Below the pieces are notes generated by a model. That model saw only the letters and a list, made by a program, of their open reading frames with translations. It had not been told where the DNA came from and did no database searches. A stretch of 64,000 bases of DNA from contig CM060197.1 of NCBI GenBank assembly GCA_030549335.1, positions 24,006,501 to 24,070,500 on the forward strand. Reading direction: 5' to 3'. Source of the stretch: Pontederia crassipes (lineage: Eukaryota > Streptophyta > Magnoliopsida > Commelinales > Pontederiaceae). Position 1 is the first letter of the stretch. Every line of letters begins with the position of its first letter. Of this stretch, positions 13,293 through 25,625 are shown piece by piece. The position numbers and the translations under genes are program-made.

Positions 13293-13744
13293 AACTCTCC
13301 TCAGGTTTGCTTTATAACCCTTTGGACTTTCACATTCGTGAGACATCATTCCATTCCATCGATCATTGACACTTTCCTATTAACATTATATCTTCCGATA
13401 GTTGAAATTTATTTCGTTGCCCTCTCAATAGGCTACCTAGGCCTAGGAGACAATGCTCTCCTCTCGCCCGAATGTGACATCAGAATGCACACACTGTTGT
13501 CGATACACATAACAATTATTCCAAGCAAATATCCGATAAAGGGTCATAGAGGGTCAGCATGTAACATCATCCATAATTGGGTTCATTATGCTTTTTACAA
13601 ATATTTACATCGCTCAATCTTCATATTTTAACCTAGTTATAAGGGGAACATACATATACGTGTATCTAGATTATTATATAATCAACAAACATCAATACAT
13701 AGTATCAATATCTTCAAAACAACTTTTAAAATACTATAATAAAA

Positions 13745-13965
13745 GTCTGTCACAATGAAGACCGTGATAAAGGCCGTCACGACCGTGATAGAAGCCCATA
13801 AATACCATCCACCAGTCACGATCGTGCCTCTAGTCGTTACGATCGTGCATGATCTGTCACGACCGTGACATAAACTATCACGGGCGTGACAGGCCCCTTA
13901 TTCTTTCCATCATTCTAGCCCTTTTATCACGGGCGTGACATGCGCGTCACGGCCGTGACCGAGCG
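13745..13965. repeat. TCACGGCCGTGA word array in LTR of B
   Basis: About ten copies of TCACGRYCGTGA-type words, several perfectly palindromic (TCACGGCCGTGA near 13950), separated by unrelated spacers of 8-40 bases. The same array occupies the same place in the other LTR (20571-20785) and in the LTR at 57191-59187. Confidence 0.88.
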
Positions 13966-14513
13966 CTGGAAACTGCGTCGCCGGCCCAATTTTTCACGAT
14001 TTTTGATCCAAAAATTGAGAAAAATAATAGATAATAATCAGAAATTGAACATATGTATTTCCTAGGCATTCTATGATCAAAAGAACATGGGAAAACATAT
14101 TAATCCATGAATTTCTAAGATTTAGGGTACATCCCTAAACCATGAACAATAAAAAAAACATGAATCCTAGTTATTAGATATAATCATAAAAATCTATACA
14201 TGCATAGATCTAATGCTTTCAACAATAAACACCCTCATCACAATCCAATCTGAGGGCAAGGAGTCCTCAATCCAATCGTGAAATATCATTGAGAGAGGAG
14301 AGAGGGATTTGGATCCTCTTTACATACATTTCTTTAAGATCCTTCTCCTCTTTCTTCCTCTTCTCCATTCTCCATGTTCTTCTCTTATTCCTTCCTCAAG
14401 CCCTAGTCGCCAAGATGTGGAGAAAGGAGGTAAACAATAGGAATAGAGGGCTTCATATAAGAGAGATTACGAGGGTTTGGACAAAATGTTTAAATTACCT
14501 TTAATGGAAAATC

Positions 14514-14525
14514 CTCCCCTCTTAA
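14514..14525 (-). promoter_or_regulatory. Polypurine tract of element B
   Basis: On the minus strand the sequence reads AAGGACGAATTTTCTTTT, then AAGAGGGGAG, just before the 3' LTR. This is the usual plus-strand primer region of Tekay elements and confirms minus orientation. Confidence 0.6.
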
Positions 14526-14599
14526 AAGAAAATTCGTCCTTGAATTTTAAACTATAATAAAGAACACTTACCAAATAATACTAAAAATTATTCTTTCAT

Positions 14600-17500
14600 T
14601 TATTCTTCTAGTTCCCATGTCGCTTCGATTCATTGTGGTGCATCCATGCGATCTTCACCATATTTACTACTTTGTTTCTTAAACGACGCTCTCTATGCTC
14701 TAGTATCTCTATAGGATACTCTTCATAGGTGAGGTCTTCCTTGATGGTTGGCTCTTCAATTACCACCACATGTGAACTATCATATGTGTACTTGTGAAGC
14801 ATTGACACATGGAAAACATTGTGTATTCTGGCATATGAAGGAGGCAATGCGAACTTTATGCTTCTTCTCCCACCTTTTCTAGAATCTCAAAGGGGCCAAT
14901 GTTATGGGAGTCAGCTTGCCTTTTTTACTGAACCTCATGACTCCTTTGGTAGGTGATACCTTCAACAATACATGATTTCTAGCCTGGTAGATTTATTTTC
15001 TTCTTTTCTTATTTGCATACTCTTTTGACGGCTCTAAGTTGTCATCATTCTTTCCTTGATCAAATCTATCTTTTCAGCATACTTTTATGCTAGTTCAGGT
15101 CCCGGTAGCCTTCCTTCACCAACTGCACTCCAACATGTGGGAGACCTACAAAAGTCTTCCATTCTGTGCTTCAAATGATGCCATTTTGATGGTGGAGTGA
15201 TAACTATTATTATAGGCAAACTCAGCTAGAGTGAGGTGATCATCCCTATTGCCTTGCCAATCTATAGCACATGCTCTGAGCATGTCCTCCAAGGTCTGAA
15301 TTGTTCTTTCGCTTTGCCCATCACTCTGAGGGTGAAATACAGTGCTGTAATATAACCTTGTAGCAAATGCATGCTGCAACCCTGTCCATAACCTTACCAT
15401 GAATTTGGAGTCTCTATCCGATACAATGGAAATAGGAATCCCATGTAATCGGATAATTCCATCAACATATAGCTTCACCATAGTTGCAACTAACTGTCTC
15501 ACATCACAAGATAAGAAATGAGCTGACTTAGTCAACCTATCAATGATGACCCATATGTCATTGTGACCCTTTTATGTCTTTGGGAGACCCACAATGAAGT
15601 CCAATGTGATCTCCTCCCACTTCCACTAAGGTACGGGTAGTGGGTTCAATAGTCTTGGTGGCTTTTGATGCTCAATCTTGACCTGTTGGCAGATTAAGCA
15701 TTTGGAAATAAATTTTGCACTTCCCTTCTCATATCCTTCCACCAAAATGTCATTTGCAAATCTTTAAACATTTTAGTGGTTCCAAAATGAATGGCAAACT
15801 CTGACTTGTAGCATTCAACCATAATTTTTTCCTTGAGCTCTTTATCTTCAGGTACCCATAATCTGTCTTGGAATCTGATAGTCCCATCTTCATCAATCTT
15901 GTAATCTGGGTGCCATTTCTCACATAGAGCGCTCATGTCTTTGTACTCTGAGTTTTCTTTTTGTGCTTGTGTTATTCTTGCTACTAAATTAAGTTGAATG
16001 ACACAGTGCATCATCAACTTTCCCTGAGTACTTTTTTCAACAAGGGTCCACTTGTAGACTCTTAGACATGCCAATGATCCTTCCCATTTCTGCTCAAGGC
16101 ATCTACTACAGAATTGGCCTTCCCTGGATGATAGAGAACGCCAAAGTCATAGTCATTCAGAAATTTTAGCCACCTTCTTTATCTCATGTTCAGTTCCTTC
16201 TGAGTGAACAAATATTTGAGACTTTTGTGATTAGTAAACACTTCAAATTCTTCTTCATATAAGTAGTGCCTCCATATCTTTAGAGCAAACACTACCAATT
16301 CAATCATGAGTAGGATAGTTCCTCTCATGTGGCTTGAGTTGTCTTGAAGCATAGGCAATAACTCTTCCATGTTGCACCAACACAACCCAATCCAGTCCCA
16401 CTAGCTGTACATTTTGTAGCCTCCAACTCTTGTGAGAATTGTTAGCACTAGTACAATGGTCAATCTCTTCTTCAACTTCACAAAGCTCTCTTCACATTAT
16501 TGTGTCCAATTGAACTTTTCTCTCTTCTTGTTCAACTTTATCATTGGAGTAGCAATCTTTGAGAAGTCTTGAATAAATCTTCTGTAGTAGTCGACCAATT
16601 CAAGAGAACTTTTGATATCTGTCTCCGTCTTTGGCCTTTCCCAATTGATGATAACTTCTACTTTGCTTGGGTCTATTGAAATCTCTTCTTTTGAGACTAT
16701 GTGTCCCAAAAACATTACTTGCTCCAACCAGAATTCACATTCGAAAAACTTCGCACAACTGATGTTGTCTTAGAGTCTCCATCGCAAATGCTTCTAGTGT
16801 TCTTCAGGACTTGATAAATAAATTAGTATATCATCGACAAACACAATTACAAATGTGTCGAGATGGGATTTGAAAATCATGTTCATCAAATCCTTAAATG
16901 CTACAGGAGTATTTGTTAATCCAAAAGACATAACTAGAAATTTATAATGGCCATACCTGGACCTAAAAGCCGTCTTTGCAATATCTTCATCAGCTACTCT
17001 GATCTGATGGTATCCACTTCTCAAATTGATATTTGAGAAGGCCGATGCTGTGGACAACTAATCAAACATATATCAATCATGGGCAAAGGGTACTTTTTCT
17101 TAATGACCACTTTGTTTAGCATCCTGTAGTCTATATACAACCTTATTGACCCATCTTTCTTCTTCACAAATAAGACATGTGCATCCCATGGGGACACACT
17201 TGGCCGGATGAATCCTTTGTTCAGTAGTTTTTATAGTTGAGTCTTCAACTCATTCATTTCTGATGGTGCCATTCTGTAGGGAGATTTTGAGATGAGAGCC
17301 ATCCCTAGTATGGGATCAATATGAAAATCGATCTCTCTTTCCGGAGGTAATCCCGAAAGCTCATCGGGAAATACATTAGGAAAGTCCTTAACTACTTCAA
17401 GATCTTCTAGTGGCTTGGGTTGAAAGTCACTTTTGATAGTACTTGCTAGAAATCCTATAATGTTATATATGTAGGTATGTTAATTAGATGAACTATATCT

Positions 17501-19230
17501 ATATATATATATATATTGTATTTATACACATATACATATATTAATTAATATACAGATGCATATCCATATACCTATACTTATTAATTATTATTAGATTGGT
17601 AACAATATATATATATATATATATAAAAATATAGTAATTATTGTTTATGTAGGTGACATATCTATATTTGTATTCATAATTTGGCGCCGCAATAGGGTCG
17701 CATTAGCGCCGACGAAGTTAGCATCACATTGGAGTCTCATTAGCATCAAAATGTGGTCACGCAGAATGTCAGAGCCTCTACAACGCCTGTAAAGATGCTG
17801 ATGCGGGCAGCCTTTATTTAGCAACTTGATTGCCTTTATGGAGGAAATCATCATCTTATTTTCTTTTGATGGAATCCTACGAAAAATCACAGAACTTCCA
17901 TCTTTTCTATCTATTTGTACCTTCTTCTCTCGGCATCTCAAATGATTGTCATGGTAAGATAATCAATCCATGTCTAGAATAACATCGTAGTCTACCTAGC
18001 ACTACAAGATCAGTAAAGTAATTTACTCCTTCAATCATAACTGATGTCTCTGGGAGGTACTACCTGGTGGAGACCCTCCCAATTGTGGAGTTGTTATGTC
18101 TAGCTGCCACTTTATATTTACTCTCTCAACATTTAACAGATCAACAAATACAGACGATATGAAGGAATGAGTAGCACCAGAATCAATCAATACATTTGCA
18201 TAGTGATAGGCGACAAGGAGATTACCTTAAATCACATCATTAAAATTCTGGGCCTCATCCACTTGCATGGTATAGACCCTTCCAGGTACTCTCTATTAGC
18301 CTTTAGCTTTGCCCTTGCCCTTGTATTGGTACTCGAGCTTTTTCTCAGTACAGTTCCTAGCAAAGTGGCCCATCTTGTCACAGTTGAGACATGCCCCTGA
18401 TTTCATCCTACATTCACCAGGATCGAACTTGTGGCAGAAAGAACATGGATTGCGTCCTTGTCCACCATCGCCTTTAGAGTAGGGCTTGGAGTCCTTATAC
18501 TTTTTGCCTTTGTGCTTCTTCTGGTCCTTCCTGAACTCCTTACCTTTTTCATGCTTCTTTTGTTCATCAATCTCCCTAGCCAAGTTGGTTGCCAAGGAGA
18601 TAGCTTTTGCCATGATTTCAGGATCCCCACACTTCACATTTATCCTTAGGCGAGAATTCAGCCCCTTCAAGAAGTGGTCAATCCTGATCTTTTCATCATT
18701 CTTCAGTGGGCTATACCACTCAAGCTCTAAAGACTTATTGAGGTACTCTTCAACATACATGCTTTCTTGCTGCAAATTCATGAATTCAGTAGTATTCTTC
18801 CCTTGTACATGTTAAAGAAGGTAATGGTTCTTGAAGGCATTCTTGAACTCCCATCAAGTGATCTTTGCCTCATCATCAAACTGGACTTCCAACAGTGACG
18901 AGCTCTGTCAGTGAGTTGATGCATGGCCAAATTGACCCTATGCCTTTTAGAGCAATCCATTGCTCTAAATTTTTCAGTGATCACATCCAGCCAAGTTTCA
19001 GCCTTTTTTGGATTCCTATCCCCATTGAAAGTAGTGGGATGCAACTTCAGGAACCTCTCGATTCTTGAACCCGACCGGCTAGAGTGGCCCGAGTCCGCAT
19101 TCCTTTTCATTGTCCGCGCCATGCGGGTCATGCTTTCAATGAGCTCTCGCTGGTCTCTTGAAGTATTGGAGGGACCACCGTGTTCCATCCATCTCATAAC
19201 AATAATTAACCAACATAAGTTAATCAATTT
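14600..19230 (-). pseudogene. gag-pol-chromodomain remnant of element B
   Basis: Reading on the minus strand from right to left: gag 18296-19227 (FLKLHPTTFNGD) with a CCHC knuckle CLNCDKMGHFARNC near 18350-18400, protease DSGATHSF near 18160-18187, reverse transcriptase 16500-17380 with FVDDILIY near 16838, RNase H 16100-16420, integrase 15130-16074 (DRDSKF, HPQSDGQSERT) and a chromodomain at 14608-14750 (YEEYPIEILEHRERRLRNK). Known: an integrase-linked chromodomain defines chromoviruses and directs integration to heterochromatin; this variant matches Tekay/Del. Broken by many changes. Confidence 0.88.
17460..17812. mobile_element. Insertion inside element B
   Basis: About 350 bp that do not resemble Tekay sequence lie between the protease and reverse transcriptase parts. 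The right half has GC-bearing repeats (GCATTAGCGCC, GTTAGCATCAC, CATTAGCATC); the left half is a TA-rich stretch. Within it an 8-bp repeat ATGTAGGT at 17469-17476 and 17647-17654 brackets about 170 bp of AT-rich sequence, which suggests a small DNA element nested in a larger one. Class not determined. Confidence 0.45.
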
Positions 19231-19363
19231 AACAATGCAATAAATGGCACAATACTTACATGCTCTTTACTTTGAATGGCTGTTCATGACGATTGCACAT
19301 GGACTTAGACTCTTAATAATTTTATAACATACTTAGCATAGGTCCTAAGCATGCTACCAAACT

Positions 19364-21332
19364 ATAACACCCCGAATTTCACTCCCAAATTGCCAAGGAC
19401 AATAGGGTAATTCGGTTGTGTAAGCCTATTCGCCATCACAAAATCATAATAAAATATGATTTTGATTTAAATCAACGGAAACATAAATCATTATATAAGG
19501 TAAAAGAATCTTTCAATAAAATGTGGAAACCTTCATTACGCATCAAAGTACTGTTATAGAATTGAAAACATCACTAAATGCAATTAAAATATTTTAAAAC
19601 CATAGTCAAATGCCATTAGAGGAAACACTTTAAAATCATAGTCTATCACACCCAATACTTGACTCTAAATCCTAGACTAGTGTGCGATCTTATTCGTTTT
19701 GCCATCATCCATAATTTTATGCACCTGCACGAATTCAGGATGTAGAGGTTTCCCCGGTTAGAGTATGTAAAAGTCATACAATGTGATGTGATGATATTAA
19801 ACATGATACTACATGATATGCATCATGTTTATATAAAAGAAATAACAATATGCATGCCATGCTCTATACACAAGATCTACATGTCACTCATGAATAAAAA
19901 TCTATCATCATGTCTTTATAAATAATAGCATGGAGGACATGTAATCATCATCATACTCATAGTATGGATATTCATAGCATTCATTCATTCAATCCATAGG
20001 CTTATAAGTGAGATACGTTTATCATAACTATTACCTCCATAATTCTTCTCGGGGTTGCTTTATAACCCTTTGGACTTTCACTTTCATGGGACATCATTCC
20101 ATTCCATCGATCACTGTCACTTTCCTATTAACATTATATCTTTCGATAGCTGAGATTTATGTCATTGTCCTCTCAATAGGCTAGCTAGGCCTAGGAGACA
20201 ATGCTCCCCTCTCACCCGAAGGTGATATCAGGATGCACACACTATTGCCAATGCATGTAACGTTCATTCTGGACTCCCACCCGAGGGTGACATCGGATTG
20301 CACACACCGTTGTCGATGTGTGTAACGATTATTTTGAGAAAATATTCGATAAAGGGCCATAGAAGGTCGATATGTAATATCATCTACAATTGGGTTCATT
20401 ATGCTTTGTAATCAATAAATATTTACATCGCTCAATCTTCATATTTTAACCTAGTTACATAGGAAGCATACATATACATGTATCTAAATTATTATACAAT
20501 CAACAAACAACAATACATAGTATCAATACCTTCAAAATAACCTTTTAAAATACTATAATAAAAGTCTGTCACAGCCACGACCGTGATAAAGACCGTCACG
20601 ATTGTGACAGAAGCCCAAAAATATCATCCACCCTGTCATGGTCGTGCCTCCAATCGACACGGCTGTGCCTGATCTGTCACGGTCGTGACATAAACTGTCA
20701 CGGACGTGACGGCCCCTTATTCTTTTCGCCATTCTAGCCTTTCTGTCACGAGCGTGACATGCGCATCACGACCGTGACCGAGCATTGGAAACTACGCCGC
20801 CAGCTCGATTTTTTATCCAAATATTGAGGAAAATGATACATAATAATCAGAAATAAAACATATGTATTTCCTAGACATTCTCGGATCAAAAGAACATGGA
20901 AAAACATATTAATCCATCAATTTCTAAGATTTAGGGTTCATCCCTAAACCATGAACAATAAGAAAAAAAATATAAATCATAACTATTAGATCTAATCATA
21001 AGAACCTATACATGCAAAGATCTAATTCTTTCAATAATAAACACCCTCATCACAATTCAATATGAAGGCAAGGAGTCCTCATCCTCTCAATCCAATCGTG
21101 AAAAATCAGAGAGATTTGGATTCCCTTTACATACCTTTCTTTGAGATCCTTCTCCTCTTTCTTCCTCTTCTTCCTTCTTCCTCTTCTTCTCTTTCTCCTT
21201 CCTCAAGCCCTAGCCGCTAAGATGTGGAGAAATGAGGTAAACTATAGGAATTGAGAGCTTTATATATGGGAGATAATGAGGGTTTGAACAAAAAATCTAA
21301 ATTACCCTTAATGTAAAATCAGGGGTGTCACA
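19364..21332 (-). repeat. 5' LTR of element B
   Basis: Pairs with 12443-14513. On the minus strand it starts TGTGACACCCC at 21332 and ends at 19364, with the body to the left. It contains two tandem copies of an approximately 80-bp unit (CTCTCACCCGAAGGTGAT... at 20207-20330), where the left LTR has one. Confidence 0.9.
20571..20785. repeat. TCACGGCCGTGA word array, second LTR of B
   Basis: Same words and order as 13745-13965, with base changes in individual words (for example TCACGATTGTGA, TCATGGTCGTG). Confidence 0.85.
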
Positions 21333-21879
21333 TAAATAGTTGCATTTAACATCAAATATTATACATAATATCTAATTAATTTCTGAAATAAATCATATAA
21401 AATTAAAAGAAACTAATCAAAGTGATATTGTTATATGCAATCAAAATTATTACTGATTAATTAGTAATAAAAAAGTTTCTAATTTTTTTATGCAATTGTT
21501 GAATGCACAATTATTCAGTGGTTTTCAAAATAAAAAAATACTAAAATATAAGAACCGTGGTTACTTGTAAGTAATTTCTAACATAAATAATAAAATTAAA
21601 GCAATTCGAATAAAACTCTATTTAAAAAATGTATTATTCCAATATAACACGTAATTCATATCTTTATATAACTTTTCACATTAAGCAAATTCATTAATAT
21701 TCCTTTAAGTAAATAATTAATGCTTGCTATTTTGTTAACATACCTAAAATATAATTATATATTTATATTTATTATTTGTGGCTTTTTGCACATGATATGC
21801 CAAATTATTTTGTGAGTAAAAAAATGCATGCTTAATATATTGAAATACAACAGACAGCTTTGATATATGGTTTACGCAC

Positions 21880-21884
<5 letters not shown>

Positions 21885-21919
<35 letters not shown>
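21885..21919. repeat. (TA)n microsatellite
   Basis: Uninterrupted TA run of about seventeen units. Confidence 0.95.
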
Positions 21920-21922
<3 letters not shown>

Positions 21923-22479
21923 GGTCAGAGGGACGTGTGAATATGAAGAAGTGCAGGACGTGTGATTGTGTGAAGGATAAGTGCAGGATGTGTGTGTTTT
22001 GCCTGTTGCCACTCATTATTAATTTATTATATAAGTGATTATACCTTTATAAGAAGACTTTATAAAAAAATTGAATATTATTTTGTAATCTCTCTTTGGA
22101 ATATTTGGCGATGAGATAGAGATGGTTTTACTTAGATGAATTATAATTATTAATCATTATGATGACATTAGAGTTATTGTTTAGTATAAAAAGAAGAAGA
22201 AAAAAAACTAAACGTTCAAATATCAAATAACTTATAAACTCTCCTGGAACCTTAGTGCTATGGATGAAACTTGTATGCCAATGCCCAATGGATGAAGACG
22301 GAACTTGTGCTCAAGCGGCTGAAAACTCCTCAACGAGATCGGCCAAAACAAAAATTCTTTTTTTCTATCTCTAGTCGCCAGTAGAATTTAGGTTTAAACT
22401 TTTTATTTTTTTTCCAAAATCGTCCTTCAACTTTAATCAAATGTTCAAAATAAACTAAAATTAAGCTTAACTAGATTTG

Positions 22480-22640
22480 CACCGGTTCGGTGGTTCTTCG
22501 GTTCTTGGCGGTTCAATCTGATCCAATTTGATTCAATTCATCTTCTGGTTTTTTAGGTTGGATCGAACCAATTTATGTGGTGTTCATGGTTGAACCAGAT
22601 GGACCGGTCCGGATCGATTTTAATAACAATGATGAAGACT
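22480..22640. repeat. GGTTCGG / GGACCGG-rich patch
   Basis: Scattered GGTTCGGTGG, GGTTCTTCGG, GGACCGGTCCGG words ending in TTTTAATAACAATG. Such words are common near the ends of non-autonomous plant DNA elements. A similar patch begins the insert at 39838. No terminal repeats could be paired here, so the element class is open. Confidence 0.35.
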
Positions 22641-23306
22641 AATCATAAGAAGAAATTTTAAGGAAAATAATCGCGCCAAAAATATCTAGTAGCAATGTAG
22701 GGGAAAAAACATTAATTGCCCTCATTTTTTCAAGGGAAAAAGTTAAATATAATAAGGATTTAATGTTTTGGTGGGTAGCAGGATGCTGCCCATCTCTTGA
22801 GACGTGGGATCAGGTAGATGCTTGCACGTGCGGTTCAGTTTAAGTGATTTTTCGATCGGTCCGGTATCAAGGTGTGGAAGTTAGGGCGTTCTCTGCTATC
22901 TCGCCGAAATAGCAATCTGGTCGCCGAAGGCCTCTCTCGTCGTTGAAGGAGCAACTCTCATCATAGAAGGAACACACTCTCCGATGATCTTTGTCGAACG
23001 CGCTCATTGTTGAATGCATTCTCCGGCGCCAACGAACGCGCACCACCGAATGTGCTCTCCTCATTGCCTCATGCCTTGTCGACTTTGAGGCGTGTCAGCG
23101 AGGCACGACGATATTGACTTCAAGGCAAGGCGAACTCAGATTGACTTTGAGGCAGGTCGGCGAGATGGTTTAGAGTGATGGCAACTACGGATCGACTTCA
23201 AGAGGCGCTTACCATAGCGCACGGTATAGGAATGGAAATCGAATCATTTCTAGACCGGCGTGGAACGGCCCGAAACGGGGATGGGCTGACAAGGCAAGGC
23301 GACTTT

Positions 23307-23432
23307 GGCGTCATGCCGCCGGCATTGTTCAACGCCTCCTCCCTCCACTCCATCTTCCTCTATGATAATCGCCTCTCCAGCCAAATCCCGACTACTGCTT
23401 GCAACATGCCGAATCTATAGAATCTGGATGAG
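23307..23432 (+). pseudogene. Captured LRR receptor-kinase-like fragment
   Basis: The plus-strand reading GVMPPALFNASSLHSIFLYD followed by NRLSSQIP, and further on NMPNL, is a clear plant leucine-rich-repeat register (LxxLxLxxNxLxxxIP spacing). It matches extracellular repeats of receptor-like kinases, where phrases like LFNASSLxxIFLYDNRLSGxIP are usual. Only about one and a half repeats are present. Upstream and downstream in the element there is no kinase or signal peptide. Therefore a captured scrap, not a gene. Confidence 0.65.
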
Positions 23433-23436
23433 GCGG

Positions 23437-23590
23437 CAAGGCGACTTCAGACTTCGGCGGTGATGACTTCATCAGTGAAGCAACGAGATTCATTCGATGG
23501 GCCCTTAAGGTGGTGACTTCATCGATGAGGCAACAAGATTCGTTCGACAGTAGGCTCATTCGGTGGTGAGACTTCTTCGAAGGTGGACTG
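23437..23590. repeat. Imperfect tandem repeat inside Pack-MULE
   Basis: Two units of roughly 65 bp sharing GGTG(A)TGACTTCATC, a CAACGAGATTC or CAACAAGATTC step and ATTCG(A/G), with a partial third. Likely local duplication in captured GC-rich sequence. Confidence 0.5.
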
Positions 23591-24985
23591 AAGATGATCT
23601 CTCGAGCGAATGGGTGTGTAGTGGGTGAGATAGCCGAAGACGCGATGAATCGATCAAAATCACGTGTGAATCGATAGTGGGGCAACTGAACCGCACGATC
23701 AATAAAAAATTTTCCATTTTTTATCGAACGTGTAATAAAATTGGCAGCATCCTGCTACCAACATAACATTAAATCCTTACAATAAGTAAAAGAATTCAAA
23801 TTTAAAGGGGTCAACATACTTATCCAAAAAAATAGTTCGATATCTAAGGAATATAACTTTTCTAGTCATTTTCTAGAATTAGTATTTCTTTTTTAAAAAT
23901 TTTAAATTACTCTTCACTTTATGTTATGTCAAATGCATTTACTTAGTTTCAATTAATCCTTTTAAGTAGAAGTGTGACACCCTTAAAATTAGGTTTGATT
24001 TCCCTGGCTAAAACTCTAGGTGACGTCATATTTCACTTCAACTTTGACATTCAATACAACATGCTAGCATTTATAATTGCAACAAAATATAAGAAGTAGA
24101 CATCAAACTTAAACAAATTATGGAAGACTTAATTAAAATATAATTACTTAATAACATTGTCTAGCTCATGGAATCGACATACACTTTAACATAATTACCC
24201 AATAAAAGTTTCATAATGAGATGACATATGAATATAAGTAAGTTCTCGCAAAGTTCTCAACTCAAAGGCTGCCAGACATGACTCCACTCGCAAGAGTTAA
24301 ACAACATAAGTTAACTTGGGCTCAGTGGTCTAATCATGACACCTTTGTAATCTTCTATTATTAGAGACACCATCGCCAAGACTATGCTTCCTCAATTATA
24401 TGGATTCATGGGAGACACAAGAGAGTCTCCCATTAGAGTATATCAAGGTCTATACGTGTTAACCTACTCATAATTTGTAAATAATATGGCACATGCAATT
24501 ACATTGTAAGCATAATTAACATATTATTCATAGAATGAGCTACTTCATGCACCCTAAATAAGATGTATACAATCATTCATGGCAAGATAAGACTTTGAAC
24601 ACAAGACTTTGAATATATCTTGAGGACAGAACATCATATGATGAGGGGCATACTTTCATTGTATTCTTAATGGTGCATAACATTTCACATCTTCATTTTC
24701 ATGCCCATGTCATTACATCTTCATCATATGATATTCCATTCTTTACATCATCATTATATTCTATCATTTTTATAAGATAATTTATTATCTTGTTTGAGTA
24801 ATAAATTAAAGGAGCATAATGTATGGTTAGCTAGACCATAGGATCATCCTTTTATGGTTTTACCTAACATTGAGCTTAACAATAGAGGTGAATACATTTT
24901 ACTATGAGACTTCATACTTTATGGACGTAGACTTTGCCTCATGAAACTCAACACTTAGTGATGATATTGCCTCCTCCGATGTGTC

Positions 24986-25031
24986 CGTAAGACATCTCCG
25001 TCAATCTTCGTAAGACATCTCCGTCAATCTT
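24986..25031. repeat. 23-bp tandem duplication
   Basis: CGTAAGACATCTCCGTCAATCTT occurs twice head to tail without change, so it is recent relative to the surrounding decay. Confidence 0.9.
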
Positions 25032-25239
25032 TCTTTAATTACATCCAGGGAAACACAATCATTGCAATCAAGTTGACATATTTTAATTCACAATTACAAA
25101 TATCCATGCAAATCATCCCTGTATTAGAATAATACATCAAGAAATGTTTAAAATAATTATCATAATCAATTAAAAATAAACTTGTTATAATATAAATGTG
25201 ATTAACAAGCCCAATAGGTCTATTATCGTTGACATTCGA

Positions 25240-25625
25240 TTGTTAAAGTCACCTATCGTGCTATGGTCCAACTCAGCACACTACGACCTGACAATAGGAC
25301 CTTTCCTGATGAACTCATTTCTACGGTTTCCTTTTATGCACTATGATTTGTTGTAAGCGCCAAGGTTCAGTCATAGTACTCCTTCTAAAGGGTGCATTAT
25401 ATCTGAAACACATAACTATGGTTCCATTGTGCGTGCTTTAGTCCCGAGCGTTATCGCTACAATCCCAACTTTGTGCACTACGGTCTCAAATTCTCACTAG
25501 TAGTCAAAATGTCCCGTAAAGACACCACTCTCTCACTATGATCGAGCTTCCAGCTCATAACACCATTTCCCCACTTGTAGAATTGTTAGCCACTTTGCCA
25601 CGACCATATCATAGCACTACAACTA
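25240..25625. repeat. GCACTACGGTC word array in element G
   Basis: About nine loose copies of GCACTAYGGTC or GCACTACGACC (for example GTGCTATGGTCC, GCACACTACGACC, GCACTACGGTCTC, CACTATGATCG), spaced 20-60 bp. The place in the LTR corresponds to the arrays of A, B, D and E, but the word is different. Confidence 0.65.

Larger units (their letters stand above)
12443..14513 (-). repeat. 3' LTR of element B
   Basis: Matches 19364-21332 throughout: opening TAACACCC, the AGAGTATGTAAAAGTC block, the TCACGGCCGTGA word array, and the AGCCCTAG(T/C)CGC-CAAGATGTGG end. It differs in tandem copy numbers: a 142-bp duplication at 13025-13292 is single in the other LTR. Confidence 0.88.
12443..21332 (-). mobile_element. 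Element B: Tekay-type Ty3/gypsy fossil
   Basis: Seen: two LTRs of about 2 kb (12443-14513 and 19364-21332) flank a minus-strand gag-pol body that ends in a chromodomain. A 5-bp direct repeat TAAAT flanks the whole (12438-12442 and 21333-21337). LTR ends are near-inverted (TGTGACACC and GGTGTTAA read on the minus strand). A purine tract AAGAGGGGAG lies beside the left LTR and a TGGTAGCATG motif beside the right one, as expected for minus orientation. Full length, but with many breaks in the coding part. The first 90 bases of the two LTRs differ at roughly one site in ten, so the insertion is several million years old under usual plant rates. Confidence 0.9.
21338..22755. other. AT-rich intergenic stretch
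   Basis: Holds a TA run at 21885-21919, a short GTGCAGGACGTGTG duplication near 21950-21990, and a GGTTCGG-rich patch at 22480-22620. No gene is seen. Confidence 0.5.
22756..23776. mobile_element. Pack-MULE-like element with captured gene parts
   Basis: Seen: imperfect terminal inverted repeats. The left end runs GGATTTAATGTT...GGTAGCAGGATGCTGCC and the right end is its reverse complement; outer homology is about 45 bp, and a CGTGCGGTTCAGTT block recurs inside each arm. The flanks ATATAATAA and TTACAATAA agree at seven of nine positions, fitting a Mutator-type 9-bp target duplication. The 1-kb interior is GC-rich against AT-rich surroundings and holds a leucine-rich-repeat receptor fragment. 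Known: Pack-MULEs carry fragments of host genes between Mutator-like terminal repeats. No transposase. Confidence 0.65.

Noticed and set aside
13260-13631. 123-residue frame
   Set aside because: Lies in the LTR of element B; the corresponding part of the other LTR does not preserve it.
13745-13965. Possible CRISPR-like array because of short repeats with unique spacers
   Set aside because: Words are short, variable and inside a plant LTR; there are no cas genes, and a plant nuclear setting rules it out.
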